Shown: piece after piece, positions 8,850 through 17,244 of the stretch
How the letters are laid out: each line of letters begins with the position of its first letter
Position numbering within the stretch: position 1 is the first letter of the stretch
Assembly: GCA_018992685.1 (NCBI GenBank)
Contig: JACVGT010000035.1
Location: 1 to 34,985 of the forward strand
DNA length: 34,985 nucleotides
DNA from: Theionarchaea archaeon
GTDB lineage: Archaea; Methanobacteriota_B; Thermococci; Methanofastidiosales; SZ-28-30
Direction of reading: 5' to 3'
Program-made: the position numbers and the translations under genes
Notes under the pieces: model-generated
Seen by the model: the letters and a program-made list of their open reading frames with translations, nothing else
Told to the model about the DNA's origin: nothing
Database searches by the model: none

Positions 8850-9227
8850 ATGGTCGAAAGATCTAAAGCCGAAGAACTGAAAATCCTTTTAGAAGCCCTG
8901 GAAGCTACCACACCTGATATTGAGGCATCTGCTGTGGTATCTGTGGATGGGTTGATGATTGCTTCAGCTTTACCTCGCGATGTAGAGGAAGATAGGGTGG
9001 CTGCCATGTCAGCTGCCATGCTGTCCCTAGGTGAGAGGACAGCGAAGGAGCTGGCAAGAGGAAGTTTGTCTGAAATCTATGTAAAAGGAGAGAACGGATA
9101 CGTTGTTCTGATGGCATCAGGGGAGAACGCAGTTCTCACAGCCCTGGCTCGTAAAGATGCGAAATTGGGACTGGTGTTTCTCGACATGAAAAGGACAGCT
9201 GAAGATGTTACACGACTTGTGGGGTGA
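8850..9227 (+). CDS. Roadblock/LC7 domain protein (copy 1)
   Basis: A 125-residue single-domain protein of the MglB/roadblock family: DIEASAVVSVDGLMIASALP is the first strand-hairpin, MSAAMLSLGERTAKELARG the central helix, and ENGYVVLMASGENAVLTALA the following strands. Family members dimerise and regulate small Ras-like (MglA-type) GTPases. Start choice: ATG 8850 has AAGGTGG just upstream and aligns with the N-terminus of the paralogue at 28552; in-frame ATG 8823 (with GAGGAG) is a credible alternative. It is almost identical over the core to the 28552 protein. The downstream V4R gene begins 4 bases after the stop, so the two are translationally linked. No GTPase gene is in the window. Confidence 0.85.
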   Translation: MVERSKAEELKILLEALEATTPDIEASAVVSVDGLMIASALPRDVEEDRVAAMSAAMLSLGERTAKELARGSLSEIYVKGENGYVVLMASGENAVLTALARKDAKLGLVFLDMKRTAEDVTRLVG

Positions 9228-9231
9228 TATT

Positions 9232-9867
9232 GTGCCGGAAGAAATAATGGCAGACAACCTCATTATGAGAGTTTTTCTAGAAACAATTGATAACATCATT
9301 GGGCCAAATGGACTCAAATCGATACTGAACTATGCTCATCTGGAGAAGTACATCGGTCAGCTACCTCCAGACAATGATGAGAAAGAGATTCCCATTCAAG
9401 ACCTTCGGAAACTATATCTCTCGCTTCATGAAATGTTCGGGAACAAAGGTGCCCGCAGTCTTCAGCTCCGGGTGGGGAGAGAGAACGTGTACCGGGGTCT
9501 TGAGAAGCGTCCAGGAATAGCCCGAGCCATGCAGGTCGCCTCTCATCTCGTCCCCGAGACAACAAAAATGCGTCTTGGTCTAGAGAGACTGGTAAAGTAC
9601 ATGAAGGAGTCATCTAATAGATCCAGTGAAAACCTCGTTGAGATTCACGAGGAAGAAGATTGGTTCGTGCTCATCCAGAGAGAGAGTATAGAAAGTATGG
9701 GAATCACATCACGGACACCCACCTGCGGTGTTACCCTTGGCATCATTGAAGCTCTCATAGAATGGATGACTGGACATCCCCATGACGTGCAGGAAATCGA
9801 GTGCAGGGCAATGGGGGATCAGGCTGACATTTTCAGGGTTTCAAAAAAGCCAAAAAAGAAGGACTGA
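9232..9867 (+). CDS. V4R (4-vinyl reductase-like) ligand-binding domain protein (copy 1)
   Basis: About 211 residues from GTG 9232. The N-terminal part has IIGPNGLKSILNYAHLEKYI and the Pro-Pro-Asp segment before EIPIQDLRKLY. The C-terminal part ends PTCGVTLGIIEALIEWMTG ... VQEIECRAMGDQADIFRV, the V4R signature (C-x-x-x-x-G, then E-x-x-C-x-A-x-G). V4R domains are small-molecule (hydrocarbon/tetrapyrrole) sensors, not enzymes here by any visible evidence. The usual last Cys of the family is replaced by Ala (DQADIF). The start is GTG 9232 because GGGGTGAT lies just upstream and VPEEI aligns with MPQEI of the paralogue at 19478. It is coupled to the roadblock gene. Confidence 0.75.
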   Translation: MPEEIMADNLIMRVFLETIDNIIGPNGLKSILNYAHLEKYIGQLPPDNDEKEIPIQDLRKLYLSLHEMFGNKGARSLQLRVGRENVYRGLEKRPGIARAMQVASHLVPETTKMRLGLERLVKYMKESSNRSSENLVEIHEEEDWFVLIQRESIESMGITSRTPTCGVTLGIIEALIEWMTGHPHDVQEIECRAMGDQADIFRVSKKPKKKD

Positions 9868-10005
9868 CTCAGCAGTAGGATGGTCCTCTCCATTAGAGGG
9901 AGTAGGAGCTCTCAAGCTATGTAGACCTGAAAATCATTCTTTTCATTGTAGTTCTATGCCGTGCTCATGAACTCTGTCCAGACATATCTCGACTGAGAGC
10001 TCGAC

Positions 10006-11058
10006 TTACAGGGGGAGAATTCTCAACTGTTCATTCACTCCTTTTCCGTTGGTCAATTCCACAGAGTCTCCATTGGTGTACGTGAACGTTCCTTCCATGT
10101 TGATGGGTGCATCCAAGAACAAGACACTCCATCCCGTTGTGTTGTGCATGGTCAGAGGTTCCATTCTCATGGCCTGTGCAATCTTGGGGTAAATTGACAA
10201 TCCAATTTGCATGTCCAGAGTTCCCTTGTCTGTCTGGACAGTGACCTTCTGCCGTGAGGGTATGAATCGGCGGTATGGGGTTAAGTACACCCAGGTTTCA
10301 GGCATGAATCGGATCTCTTTGGTGACGAAGCATTCCTCACCATCAGGCAGACAGATCACACCATCCTCAAAATGGTATGGGGTCCCATCATCTGAAATTG
10401 ATTCACAATGGCATAAGAAAGCGTACAATTGATCAAAGTTTAGGTAGGTCCAGTCCATGGTCCTGATCTTCAAGAATTCCAGTGATCTGATCCAGACATG
10501 TTCAAATACACCTCTCCCCGTGACGTCTATGTCTTTTCCATTGACGGTAATTGTTCCATGAACATCAGACAGTGATTCGATGCCGCTGACAGAAGTTCCT
10601 TCAGTGACGGGGCACTGTCCATCCTTTTTGTTGCCCCACCGGAGTACTGGACCGCGAGGACTAAAGGTCAGATGGGTTCTGAACGTTTCGTCCTCCGAGA
10701 TGATCTTCTGTTCGTCTACACTGCAGACAGCTGCAAGCTTTTCCATTTTTGCAGTAACAGTACCTTTCTCTTCAGTGAAATTAAACGCGCTCTGAGGGAG
10801 GAGTTTTCCAATGCTGATGTGATTCTCAGGTTCCCCAACAGCCTGTGCATCGCCTTCCTGCACGGGAGAAAAGGAATCCTGGCAAAACCCTATGCTGTAA
10901 CCGCTCCCTCCCATGAAGGTTCCTTCAGTGATGGCCATCACCAAGAAGTTGTCTTTCCCTTCACAAGGAAAAGTCACGGCAAAATACCAGTCATTCCAGT
11001 GCATTGGCTGATCCATATGTTTCGGCCTCAGATCGTCCAATTCAATGTGTGTACTCAT
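10006..11058 (-). CDS. Putative AttH/CrtC-like lipocalin-fold protein
   Basis: 350 residues from ATG 11058, fixed by a perfect AGGAGGTGA five bases upstream. It is rich in beta-strand-like segments and aromatic residues and has no signal peptide or membrane segment. HWNDWYFAVTFPCEGKDNFL near the N-terminus, GRGVFEHVWI in the middle and MDWTYLNFDQLYAFLCH next to it recall the AttH/hydroxyneurosporene-synthase (CrtC) group, whose domains bind hydrophobic ligands or hydrate carotenoids. The match is by eye and weak, so function is open. Its ATG overlaps the TGA of a possible zinc-ribbon mini-ORF (11055-11192). Confidence 0.45.
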   Translation of the reverse strand: MSTHIELDDLRPKHMDQPMHWNDWYFAVTFPCEGKDNFLVMAITEGTFMGGSGYSIGFCQDSFSPVQEGDAQAVGEPENHISIGKLLPQSAFNFTEEKGTVTAKMEKLAAVCSVDEQKIISEDETFRTHLTFSPRGPVLRWGNKKDGQCPVTEGTSVSGIESLSDVHGTITVNGKDIDVTGRGVFEHVWIRSLEFLKIRTMDWTYLNFDQLYAFLCHCESISDDGTPYHFEDGVICLPDGEECFVTKEIRFMPETWVYLTPYRRFIPSRQKVTVQTDKGTLDMQIGLSIYPKIAQAMRMEPLTMHNTTGWSVLFLDAPINMEGTFTYTNGDSVELTNGKGVNEQLRILPL

Positions 11059-11192
11059 TTTTTCACCTCCTTTCTGCAACGCCGGCACTGGTACGCTTCT
11101 CCTACCTTAAGGTACCTCCACAGGAGGCTGAGCAATCTCTGGCAAAAAAGTCAGGGACAGTAGTTGCAGCTCACGGCATCTGGATACCGCAA
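11055..11192 (-). pseudogene. Possible zinc-ribbon mini-ORF interrupted by TGA
   Basis: One minus-strand frame reads from TTG 11192 (GGAGGTG nine bases upstream) through CNYC (11157-11168), an in-frame TGA (11151-11153), and on to EAYQCRRCRKEVKK, ending at TGA 11055. The stop overlaps the ATG of the next gene (ATGA). Two CxxC knuckles 22 residues apart in one frame look like a small zinc ribbon. It is either a nonsense-disrupted gene, a sequencing error, or read through. No downstream selenocysteine-type element could be shown. Confidence 0.35.
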
Positions 11193-11265
11193 CTCAATCT
11201 ACACCTCCTTCTGAAGGTTCCATCCTTCATTACCAGTACCTTCGTGTATTCACCAATACAGGAGG

Positions 11266-11275
11266 AGTTTTAAGT
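11266..11275 (-). promoter_or_regulatory. TATA box upstream of the AttH-like gene
   Basis: Minus-strand GACTTAAAAC predicts an RNA start near 11244, giving a leader of about 185 bases before the ATG at 11058. The zinc-ribbon mini-ORF lies inside this leader. The rest of the gap (11276-11395) holds nothing I recognise. Confidence 0.45.
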
Positions 11276-11395
11276 CTTTGCTTTGGAGACGTGGAGTGGC
11301 CTCCAGCAATCGGATTTCAAAGTACGGTACATGCTGCTCGCAGCAGCTCTACCTTCTTTTCAATCCCCCCGTGGGTGACCAGTGACTGCTCGTTC

Positions 11396-14008
11396 TTATC
11401 TTTCACCAATTACAATTAGCTCTCTTTCCAAGAGCCCCACTTCTTTTGCAGAAAGAGTGTCTGCATGCAGAGGGACGATCAGCCGGGAATTATTCAGCAC
11501 AATCGTGTCCTTCAAGTCCCTGAGAAACTTCAGTGCTACCTCGAACCCATTTTGAGTCATCAAGTATTCCATCCCATCCAGTAAGACCACAGACTGTTCG
11601 CTCCTCCTGGTGAAGTTCCTGATAATAAAGATCAATTTGGATAAGTCATTGGGGTCCACCCCTTGTTCCACCTGGGAGCGAGTCAGCCAGACCATGGGAG
11701 TCTTCACTAAGCTGTACTTCCTCTTGATTCTCTCAGGATGAGTTCGCGATATGACAAATCCAGGAATTTCATGGGTAACCAGGTCTACAAAGATTTCAAG
11801 TGATTTCTCTGGTTTCTTCTCCAGGACGACATAGCCTTCTCCCAATTCCAGGCTATACGTGAGATCTGTAGAAAAACTGTCTTCTGCCACTGGTTCTACC
11901 ATCAATCGAGTTCTGTCCACAAAAGCGGCACACATTCCTGCCAGAAGCTCTAAATCTTTCACATCTTCCTCACTCACAATCCTGCGCGTTCTGGGGTTAT
12001 CTGCTGCAATTGCTGCGAACGCTTCATCCCGAACGATAATGGGAACCCATACGAAGGAAGCTGCGTCTGAAGTAACTTGCTTCCCCTGAACCTCGTATGC
12101 ATCTTGAACGTAGACTGTCCTTTTCTCCAGAACGCATTGAACACCAAAGTACTCTGTGCTCATCAAAGAGAGAGACATGTCTCTCGGAGGGGCATCAGTC
12201 CCAGCGCCGTAGTAAAACTTGAGCATCTTTCTAACGGGATCCACCATGAAAATTCCACATCTATCAAATCCCAATCCGCAAATGCTGTCCACCATGGTGA
12301 TAAGCCCTCTCTCCCAGCTTGTCTCTCGCTGCAGCACCTGTTTTGCATTGAGGATAACCTCTGTCCTGTGTGCCTTGTCTGCAATCCTCTTCTCCAAATC
12401 TTTGTTCAAGTTCTGCACTTCCTCATACAGGCGGGAATTCCAGATGGCAGCGGAGACCACCTCGCTCAAAGGTTTCAGTATGTCTATGTCATGTTGGGTG
12501 TACTCCGGCTCCCTCCGAGCTAGATATGCTGCTCCAACACACTGGTCTTCAATAACCAGGGGGAGCAGGATCTCTGATATCGCCCCTTCCTCGTCGAAAG
12601 GCAGACTATCTGTGCTGTGGAAGAGAATACTCTCTCTCGTACTTATGCATTGATTCAAAATTTGCTGGTTGTACAGCAAAGCCATCACTTCAACATTCTC
12701 TTTCAAATTGGTTGAACTGAAGGCAGGATACACCAGGCTCCCATCCTGGGACACAAAGAAAATGATAAATCGATCTGCTCCCACCAGATCCCTGATTGAT
12801 TCTGAAATGTACTCAAAGCGTTTTTCCATATCCATGGTTGAATTAATCCGTTTTGTGGCTTCAAATAGATTTTTGAGCTGAGTTTCACTCCGTTTCCTGT
12901 CAGTGATATCCCTGATGATACTCTGGATTGCGTGAGGAACTTCGTGCCGGTAGAGGAGGAATGCTTCTGCTTCCACCCACACCTGATCGCCGTTCTTCTT
13001 TCTCAGCCTGTATTCGGTAGGAGCGGATTGATACCCCATCTCTTTAATTTCCTGGATGATATTACGGGCCTTGTAAAGATATTCTCGGTCTAGGAGAGCA
13101 GAAAGGGTCAATGACGGGATTTCGTCACAACTATACCCCAGGAGAGACAACATTGTCTGGTTTGCGTCCAGCAGCTGACCTTCAAAGTCATGGACCAACA
13201 CTCCCACCAGACTGCGTTCAAATAGGGAGGTGTATCGAGCTTCGGATTCTCTGAGCGCTTCAGTGGTGTGGTGTTCTTCAGTAACATCTCTGAATGCCAC
13301 TACTGCTCCTGCAGGGCCTGCACTATCGTAATACAGAGGAGCTGCGGTTATTTCCAGATATAGCGTAGTGTCCTCTCTTCTCTGGAGTTCAAGAGATGTG
13401 CAACAGGTGGAAGAACTCTGTGAAAGGGCTTGATGAAGCAAGGGTTCAATGCTGGGATTGCTCTCCACGTGAAGAATGTCTGAGATAGGGGAACCTACTG
13501 CTCGTCCGGATGACCAGCCAGTGAGATGAGAAGCCAGAGCGTTCAGGAAGGTTACGATCCCTGCTGTATCAGTTGTAATGACAGCATAGTTCATGGCAGA
13601 CAGGGTGTTAACCAACCACTGCCTACTCTCCTCAGTCCCTTCCTCACCTTCATGACGTCGTATTGCCCCTTCTATGACGGATTGCAGGTGCTTCTTTTTG
13701 AAAGGAGTCAAGAGGACCGGCTCTGGAAAGAACTTCTGTTCGCATGTCAGGAATACAACAGGAACACCGTATCGAGTACGAAGGGTGGACCCAATGCTTC
13801 TTCCATCTGGTGGCCCTGGAAAGTCAATGTTCACCAGAGCAGCATCACACGAGCCTTTCTTTGCATAGACAAGAGCCTCGCTCCCCGAAGGGGGAATGAG
13901 ACAGGTGTAGCCCAGATCATGCAGAGTCTTTCCGATTTCTGCTGAAGTTTTTTCACATGACTCTACTACGAGTATGGTTTTGCCCGTGAGATCACCCTTC
14001 TTGTTCAA
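11396..14008 (-). CDS. Pseudo-receiver/PAS/PAS/GAF/GAF/DUF835 sensory protein
   Basis: 870 residues. A receiver-like domain (about 10-118) begins TILVVESCE. Its phosphoacceptor position is Asn60 (ALVNIDFPG, normally D-I), and the conserved Lys before PF is Thr101, so it is probably not phosphorylated. PAS1 (about 128-243) and PAS2 (about 252-370, ESEARYTSLFERSLVGVLVH) follow, then GAF1 (about 380-525), a short coiled coil, GAF2 (about 548-710) and a C-terminal DUF835 domain (about 728-868, VVLLDGMEYLMTQNGFEVAL). There is no histidine-kinase H-box or ATPase domain and no membrane segment, so this is a cytosolic sensor or scaffold. DUF835 is found in archaeal signalling proteins with unknown biochemistry. 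The start is a TTG at 14008; no in-frame ATG is available before the receiver fold. Confidence 0.85.
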   Translation of the reverse strand: MNKKGDLTGKTILVVESCEKTSAEIGKTLHDLGYTCLIPPSGSEALVYAKKGSCDAALVNIDFPGPPDGRSIGSTLRTRYGVPVVFLTCEQKFFPEPVLLTPFKKKHLQSVIEGAIRRHEGEEGTEESRQWLVNTLSAMNYAVITTDTAGIVTFLNALASHLTGWSSGRAVGSPISDILHVESNPSIEPLLHQALSQSSSTCCTSLELQRREDTTLYLEITAAPLYYDSAGPAGAVVAFRDVTEEHHTTEALRESEARYTSLFERSLVGVLVHDFEGQLLDANQTMLSLLGYSCDEIPSLTLSALLDREYLYKARNIIQEIKEMGYQSAPTEYRLRKKNGDQVWVEAEAFLLYRHEVPHAIQSIIRDITDRKRSETQLKNLFEATKRINSTMDMEKRFEYISESIRDLVGADRFIIFFVSQDGSLVYPAFSSTNLKENVEVMALLYNQQILNQCISTRESILFHSTDSLPFDEEGAISEILLPLVIEDQCVGAAYLARREPEYTQHDIDILKPLSEVVSAAIWNSRLYEEVQNLNKDLEKRIADKAHRTEVILNAKQVLQRETSWERGLITMVDSICGLGFDRCGIFMVDPVRKMLKFYYGAGTDAPPRDMSLSLMSTEYFGVQCVLEKRTVYVQDAYEVQGKQVTSDAASFVWVPIIVRDEAFAAIAADNPRTRRIVSEEDVKDLELLAGMCAAFVDRTRLMVEPVAEDSFSTDLTYSLELGEGYVVLEKKPEKSLEIFVDLVTHEIPGFVISRTHPERIKRKYSLVKTPMVWLTRSQVEQGVDPNDLSKLIFIIRNFTRRSEQSVVLLDGMEYLMTQNGFEVALKFLRDLKDTIVLNNSRLIVPLHADTLSAKEVGLLERELIVIGER

Positions 14009-14018
14009 AGCTGGAACG

Positions 14019-14216
14019 CTATTTCAAATTATGTTGCCTTGTCCTGTGGGGCTTCTGAAGAGACAGCAGTAAAAAATCAGGTAATTCTGGAAGAAAACAG
14101 GTACCACGTAATATCGTAAGCCTGAAGAACTCACTAAGTGTTGCGCCCATGATATCTCTCGTCCCTTGTTTCCGCATTCTCTCTTGAAGTGTTTGATTGG
14201 AGTCTCTTCTTGTCAT
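14019..14216 (-). CDS. Possible leaderless small ORF upstream of the DUF835 gene
   Basis: A 65-codon minus-strand ORF starts at ATG 14216, about 22 bases downstream of a TATA-like CGAATAAATACTGG (14232-14245). The protein has a basic N-terminus (MTRRDSNQTLQER) and a hydrophobic stretch, with no family I recognise. The stop lies 10 bases before the TTG of the 870-residue sensor. It may be a genuine small protein or merely the 5' leader of the sensor mRNA. Confidence 0.25.
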   Translation of the reverse strand: MTRRDSNQTLQERMRKQGTRDIMGATLSEFFRLTILRGTCFLPELPDFLLLSLQKPHRTRQHNLK

Positions 14217-14308
14217 TTTTACAGACACCCAGTATTTATTCGTTTCCTTCTATAAATATTTTTCCAATGAAAAGCAACCGACAACAGGAGAGTGATCAAA
14301 ATGATCCT

Positions 14309-16999
14309 CTACGCAGAGAGAGGTGTGACTCCTCTACGAACGAGCCACTTTCTCACTTCCTCAACACCCAGTATGACAAGAGGCGCAGTCATGATTACCG
14401 GCCACATTTTCCAGTCAACAGGTGCTGTTGTGAAGAACACGTAGAAGATGGGCACATAAACAATTGAAAAAATGAAGGCAGTTTCTACGAGGATTCCTGC
14501 TGTTATCCAGGAGTTGAACCGGGCAATATGACGTAGAGCACTCTGCCTGTTCGTTCTACAGGCATTGACATTCCCAATCTGGCTGAAAACAATGGTGGCC
14601 AGAAATGCTCCCGCTGCTTGACGGTAGAGGGCGTCAGTCTCAGGGAGACGTTGTCCCCATGCCCATCCTCCTCCATACAAGATTATGAAAAACACCATGA
14701 AGGACAAGGCAGCCTCAACAGGACCGATGATGCCATAACTCCTGAAGAATGTTCTCAAGCTCACGAGCCGTTCCTCCCGTCTGCGCGGGGGACGTACCAT
14801 AATGTCATCTTCCGGCGGCTCATTTCCCAGTCCGATGGCAGGCAAAATATCAGTTATCAAATCTATGGACAAAATTTGAATAACTGTTATTGGCAGAGGG
14901 ATGGGGAACAGAACGTACGCAATGAAAGGGACAATTTCGGGTATATTGCTGGTGAGAATATAGGTAATGAACTTTTTGATGTTATCATACACTGCACGTC
15001 CTTCTTGTATAGCTTTCACAATGGTGGCAAAATTGTCGTCCAGCAAAATAATATCTGAAGCCTCCTTGGCCACATCTGTCCCACTCAGCCCCATGGAAAC
15101 GCCAATGTCTGCCCGTTTCAAAGCAGGAGCATCGTTAACTCCGTCACCTGTCACTGCCACCACTTCATCCATGTCCTTTAAAGCATCGACTATCTTCAAT
15201 TTCTGTTCGGGCGCAGTCCGGGCAAAAATGATTTCCTCTTTTTGCAGTTCCTGTATGAGTTGTTCTTTTGTCATTTCAGCTAATTCTTCTCCCTGAATTA
15301 TCCTGGGATCCTTCACGATGCCGAGCTCCCTGGCGATATTTCTTACTGTCTCTGCCTTGTCCCCACTGATTACAATGATCTTGATGCCTGCAGTCTTACA
15401 GGCACTCACAGCATCGGGCACCTCAGGCCTGGGGGGATCAATCATGGCCACAAATCCCACAAAAATCAGGTCCTCAGCCTTATCTGGCAGCTCATCAGCA
15501 AGACTGTAAGCCAGGGCCAGAACCCGGAGACCGTCATCTGCATACCGTTCTGCCGTCTCTGTGAGCTGTCTCTTCTCGGTGGGAGATAGAACTGTCACGG
15601 CTTCATTTTCCTGTACTCGGGTACAGCGTTCAATGATGACCTCGGGAGCTCCCTTGACAGTCATATAAAAGGAGGAATTCTTCTTGTACGTCGTATACAT
15701 GTACTTCTCTTCAGGTGTGAAGGGCTTTCCCCCCACCAGTTCATACAGCCCGCTGAGTTTGTCATACCCGGTGAACTCATCGGCAAACTCTGCCATGGCC
15801 ACCTCAGTGGGGTCTCCTTTGAAGATTTTGTTCCCTCGTTCATCCTGTGCAGTCACGACCTCGTTACACAGTGCCATGACTTCTTCCATGGTATCTGCCG
15901 TGGGGGCTTTCTTGAAGTCCCAGGGTGCTGCAGCAAAGATCTCTTTGAAATCCAGGTACACCCTGTCGACGTGCAGCTTATTCTGGGTCAGGGTTCCTGT
16001 CTTGTCAGTGCAGATAACAGTTGTGGAACCCAGAGTTTCGACAGATAAAATGGTCTTTATGATGGCATTTCTCCGGCCCATCCTGTAGGATGCCTGGGTC
16101 AAAGCCAGGGTGACAGTAGGGAGGAGTCCTTCGGGCACGTTGGCCACGATAATTCCGATGGCAAAAATGAGGTTGGTCCAGAATGTGTTTCCAATGACAA
16201 ATCCTAAAACAAAGAATATGAATCCAATGGCCAGAGCCAAATATGTTATTTTCTTCACAAAGAGCTTCAATTCCTTCTGCATGGGGGTTAAATCACGTTC
16301 AACTGTCTGAGACAATTCACTGATTGAACCAATGTGGGTAGACCTCCCCGTCTTGATCACGAGGATGGTGGCATTTCCTCTCATGACTGTTGAACCAGAA
16401 AAGACTTCGCATGAGAAATCATCATGATTACCAAAAGCAACTTTTTCCACTGGTTCTGACTCCCCTGTTAGTATGGACTCATCCACAAGGAGCTGATTTG
16501 ACGCAATGAGAATCCCATCTGCTGAGATCTTGTCCCCTTCCTGGACCAGCAAAATGTCTCCAGGAACTGTCTCTTTGGCATCCATGAGCTTGCGGTCTCC
16601 GTTCCTGAGTAGTGCCACCTCTTTGGGAATATAGTCCAGAAACGACTGCATAAGCTGTTCCACCTTGTACCGCTGGATGAAAGAAACCGCGGCATTGAGG
16701 ATGACGACACCCAAGAGGGCAGCCCCGATTAGGTTGTATCCTTCCCCTGGCTTGAGGATGTGAGCGAAAAAGGAGAGTATTGAAGAGATGAGAAGAAGGA
16801 TGGGGAACATTCCCTTGAATTCCTCCAATAACATCACGTATGGGGACTTCTTTCGGTGGAAAACCAATTGATTGACGCCATATTTCTTCTTTCTTTCCTG
16901 TGCTTCTGCTGTCGTTAACCCTTTTTCTGAGGAATCAAGCGTTTTGAACAATTCTTCTCTGCTCATTCCCTCATATTCACCAAACTCCATCCCCTCCAT
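14309..16999 (-). CDS. P2C-type (Na+/K+-ATPase-like) P-type cation pump
   Basis: A full-length 896-residue P2 ATPase: N-terminal cation-ATPase domain (1-60), M1-M2, actuator with LTGES (177-181), M3-M4 with VANVPEGLLPTVT (286-296), phosphorylation site ICTDKTGTLTQN (Asp332), nucleotide domain with KGAPE, hinge TGDGVND (617-623), then six further membrane helices. M4, M5 (YILTSNIPEIVPF, 680-692) and M6 (SIDLITDILPAI, 711-722) match Na,K-ATPase alpha subunits more than SERCA: Asp713 and Asp717 occupy the two Asp positions characteristic of Na,K pumps. It likely exports Na+ or another monovalent ion using ATP. No beta subunit is visible. ATG 16999 has GGAGG upstream; ATG 16990 fits a leaderless start from the TATA box at 17011-17020. 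Confidence 0.9.
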   Translation of the reverse strand: MEGMEFGEYEGMSREELFKTLDSSEKGLTTAEAQERKKKYGVNQLVFHRKKSPYVMLLEEFKGMFPILLLISSILSFFAHILKPGEGYNLIGAALLGVVILNAAVSFIQRYKVEQLMQSFLDYIPKEVALLRNGDRKLMDAKETVPGDILLVQEGDKISADGILIASNQLLVDESILTGESEPVEKVAFGNHDDFSCEVFSGSTVMRGNATILVIKTGRSTHIGSISELSQTVERDLTPMQKELKLFVKKITYLALAIGFIFFVLGFVIGNTFWTNLIFAIGIIVANVPEGLLPTVTLALTQASYRMGRRNAIIKTILSVETLGSTTVICTDKTGTLTQNKLHVDRVYLDFKEIFAAAPWDFKKAPTADTMEEVMALCNEVVTAQDERGNKIFKGDPTEVAMAEFADEFTGYDKLSGLYELVGGKPFTPEEKYMYTTYKKNSSFYMTVKGAPEVIIERCTRVQENEAVTVLSPTEKRQLTETAERYADDGLRVLALAYSLADELPDKAEDLIFVGFVAMIDPPRPEVPDAVSACKTAGIKIIVISGDKAETVRNIARELGIVKDPRIIQGEELAEMTKEQLIQELQKEEIIFARTAPEQKLKIVDALKDMDEVVAVTGDGVNDAPALKRADIGVSMGLSGTDVAKEASDIILLDDNFATIVKAIQEGRAVYDNIKKFITYILTSNIPEIVPFIAYVLFPIPLPITVIQILSIDLITDILPAIGLGNEPPEDDIMVRPPRRREERLVSLRTFFRSYGIIGPVEAALSFMVFFIILYGGGWAWGQRLPETDALYRQAAGAFLATIVFSQIGNVNACRTNRQSALRHIARFNSWITAGILVETAFIFSIVYVPIFYVFFTTAPVDWKMWPVIMTAPLVILGVEEVRKWLVRRGVTPLSA

Positions 17000-17010
17000 T
17001 ACGGGTTCCT

Positions 17011-17020
17011 CCTTTTAAAT
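17011..17020 (-). promoter_or_regulatory. TATA box of the P-type ATPase gene
   Basis: Minus-strand ATTTAAAAGG, centred 26 bases from ATG 16990 and 17 from ATG 16999. It overlaps the GGAGG that would serve ATG 16999, so promoter and ribosome site give conflicting start predictions. Confidence 0.5.
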
Positions 17021-17151
17021 GTGTGCTGTATGTTTCCCGGGAAGTCTAGCCAGCGTACAGAAGATGGGTTCACCATACAGGTCTGAAGCTCTGATGCAAC
17101 TGGGAGCTCTCAGATTGCCACCAGGAGGAATTTTGGAAGGTAGAAAAGTAA

Positions 17152-17162
17152 CCTTTATAATC
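17152..17162 (+). promoter_or_regulatory. TATA box of the aldo/keto reductase gene
   Basis: CCTTTATAATC predicts transcription from about 17183, leaving a leader of about 60 bases with GAGGTG before ATG 17245. A small hairpin (CCCCT-TGAG-AGGGG, 17169-17182) sits between the TATA box and the predicted start. Confidence 0.5.
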
Positions 17163-17244
17163 CTAATCCCCCTTGAGAGGGGAAGTAACTCCTGCGGGTA
17201 CGATCCGCTGAGACAGGACAGCCAGACAAGAGGTGAAAAGAGGT

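Noticed and set aside
10672..11163. Plus-strand 163-codon ORF opposite the AttH-like gene
   Set aside because: It mirrors the coding strand of a gene with a perfect ribosome site; no recognisable domain.
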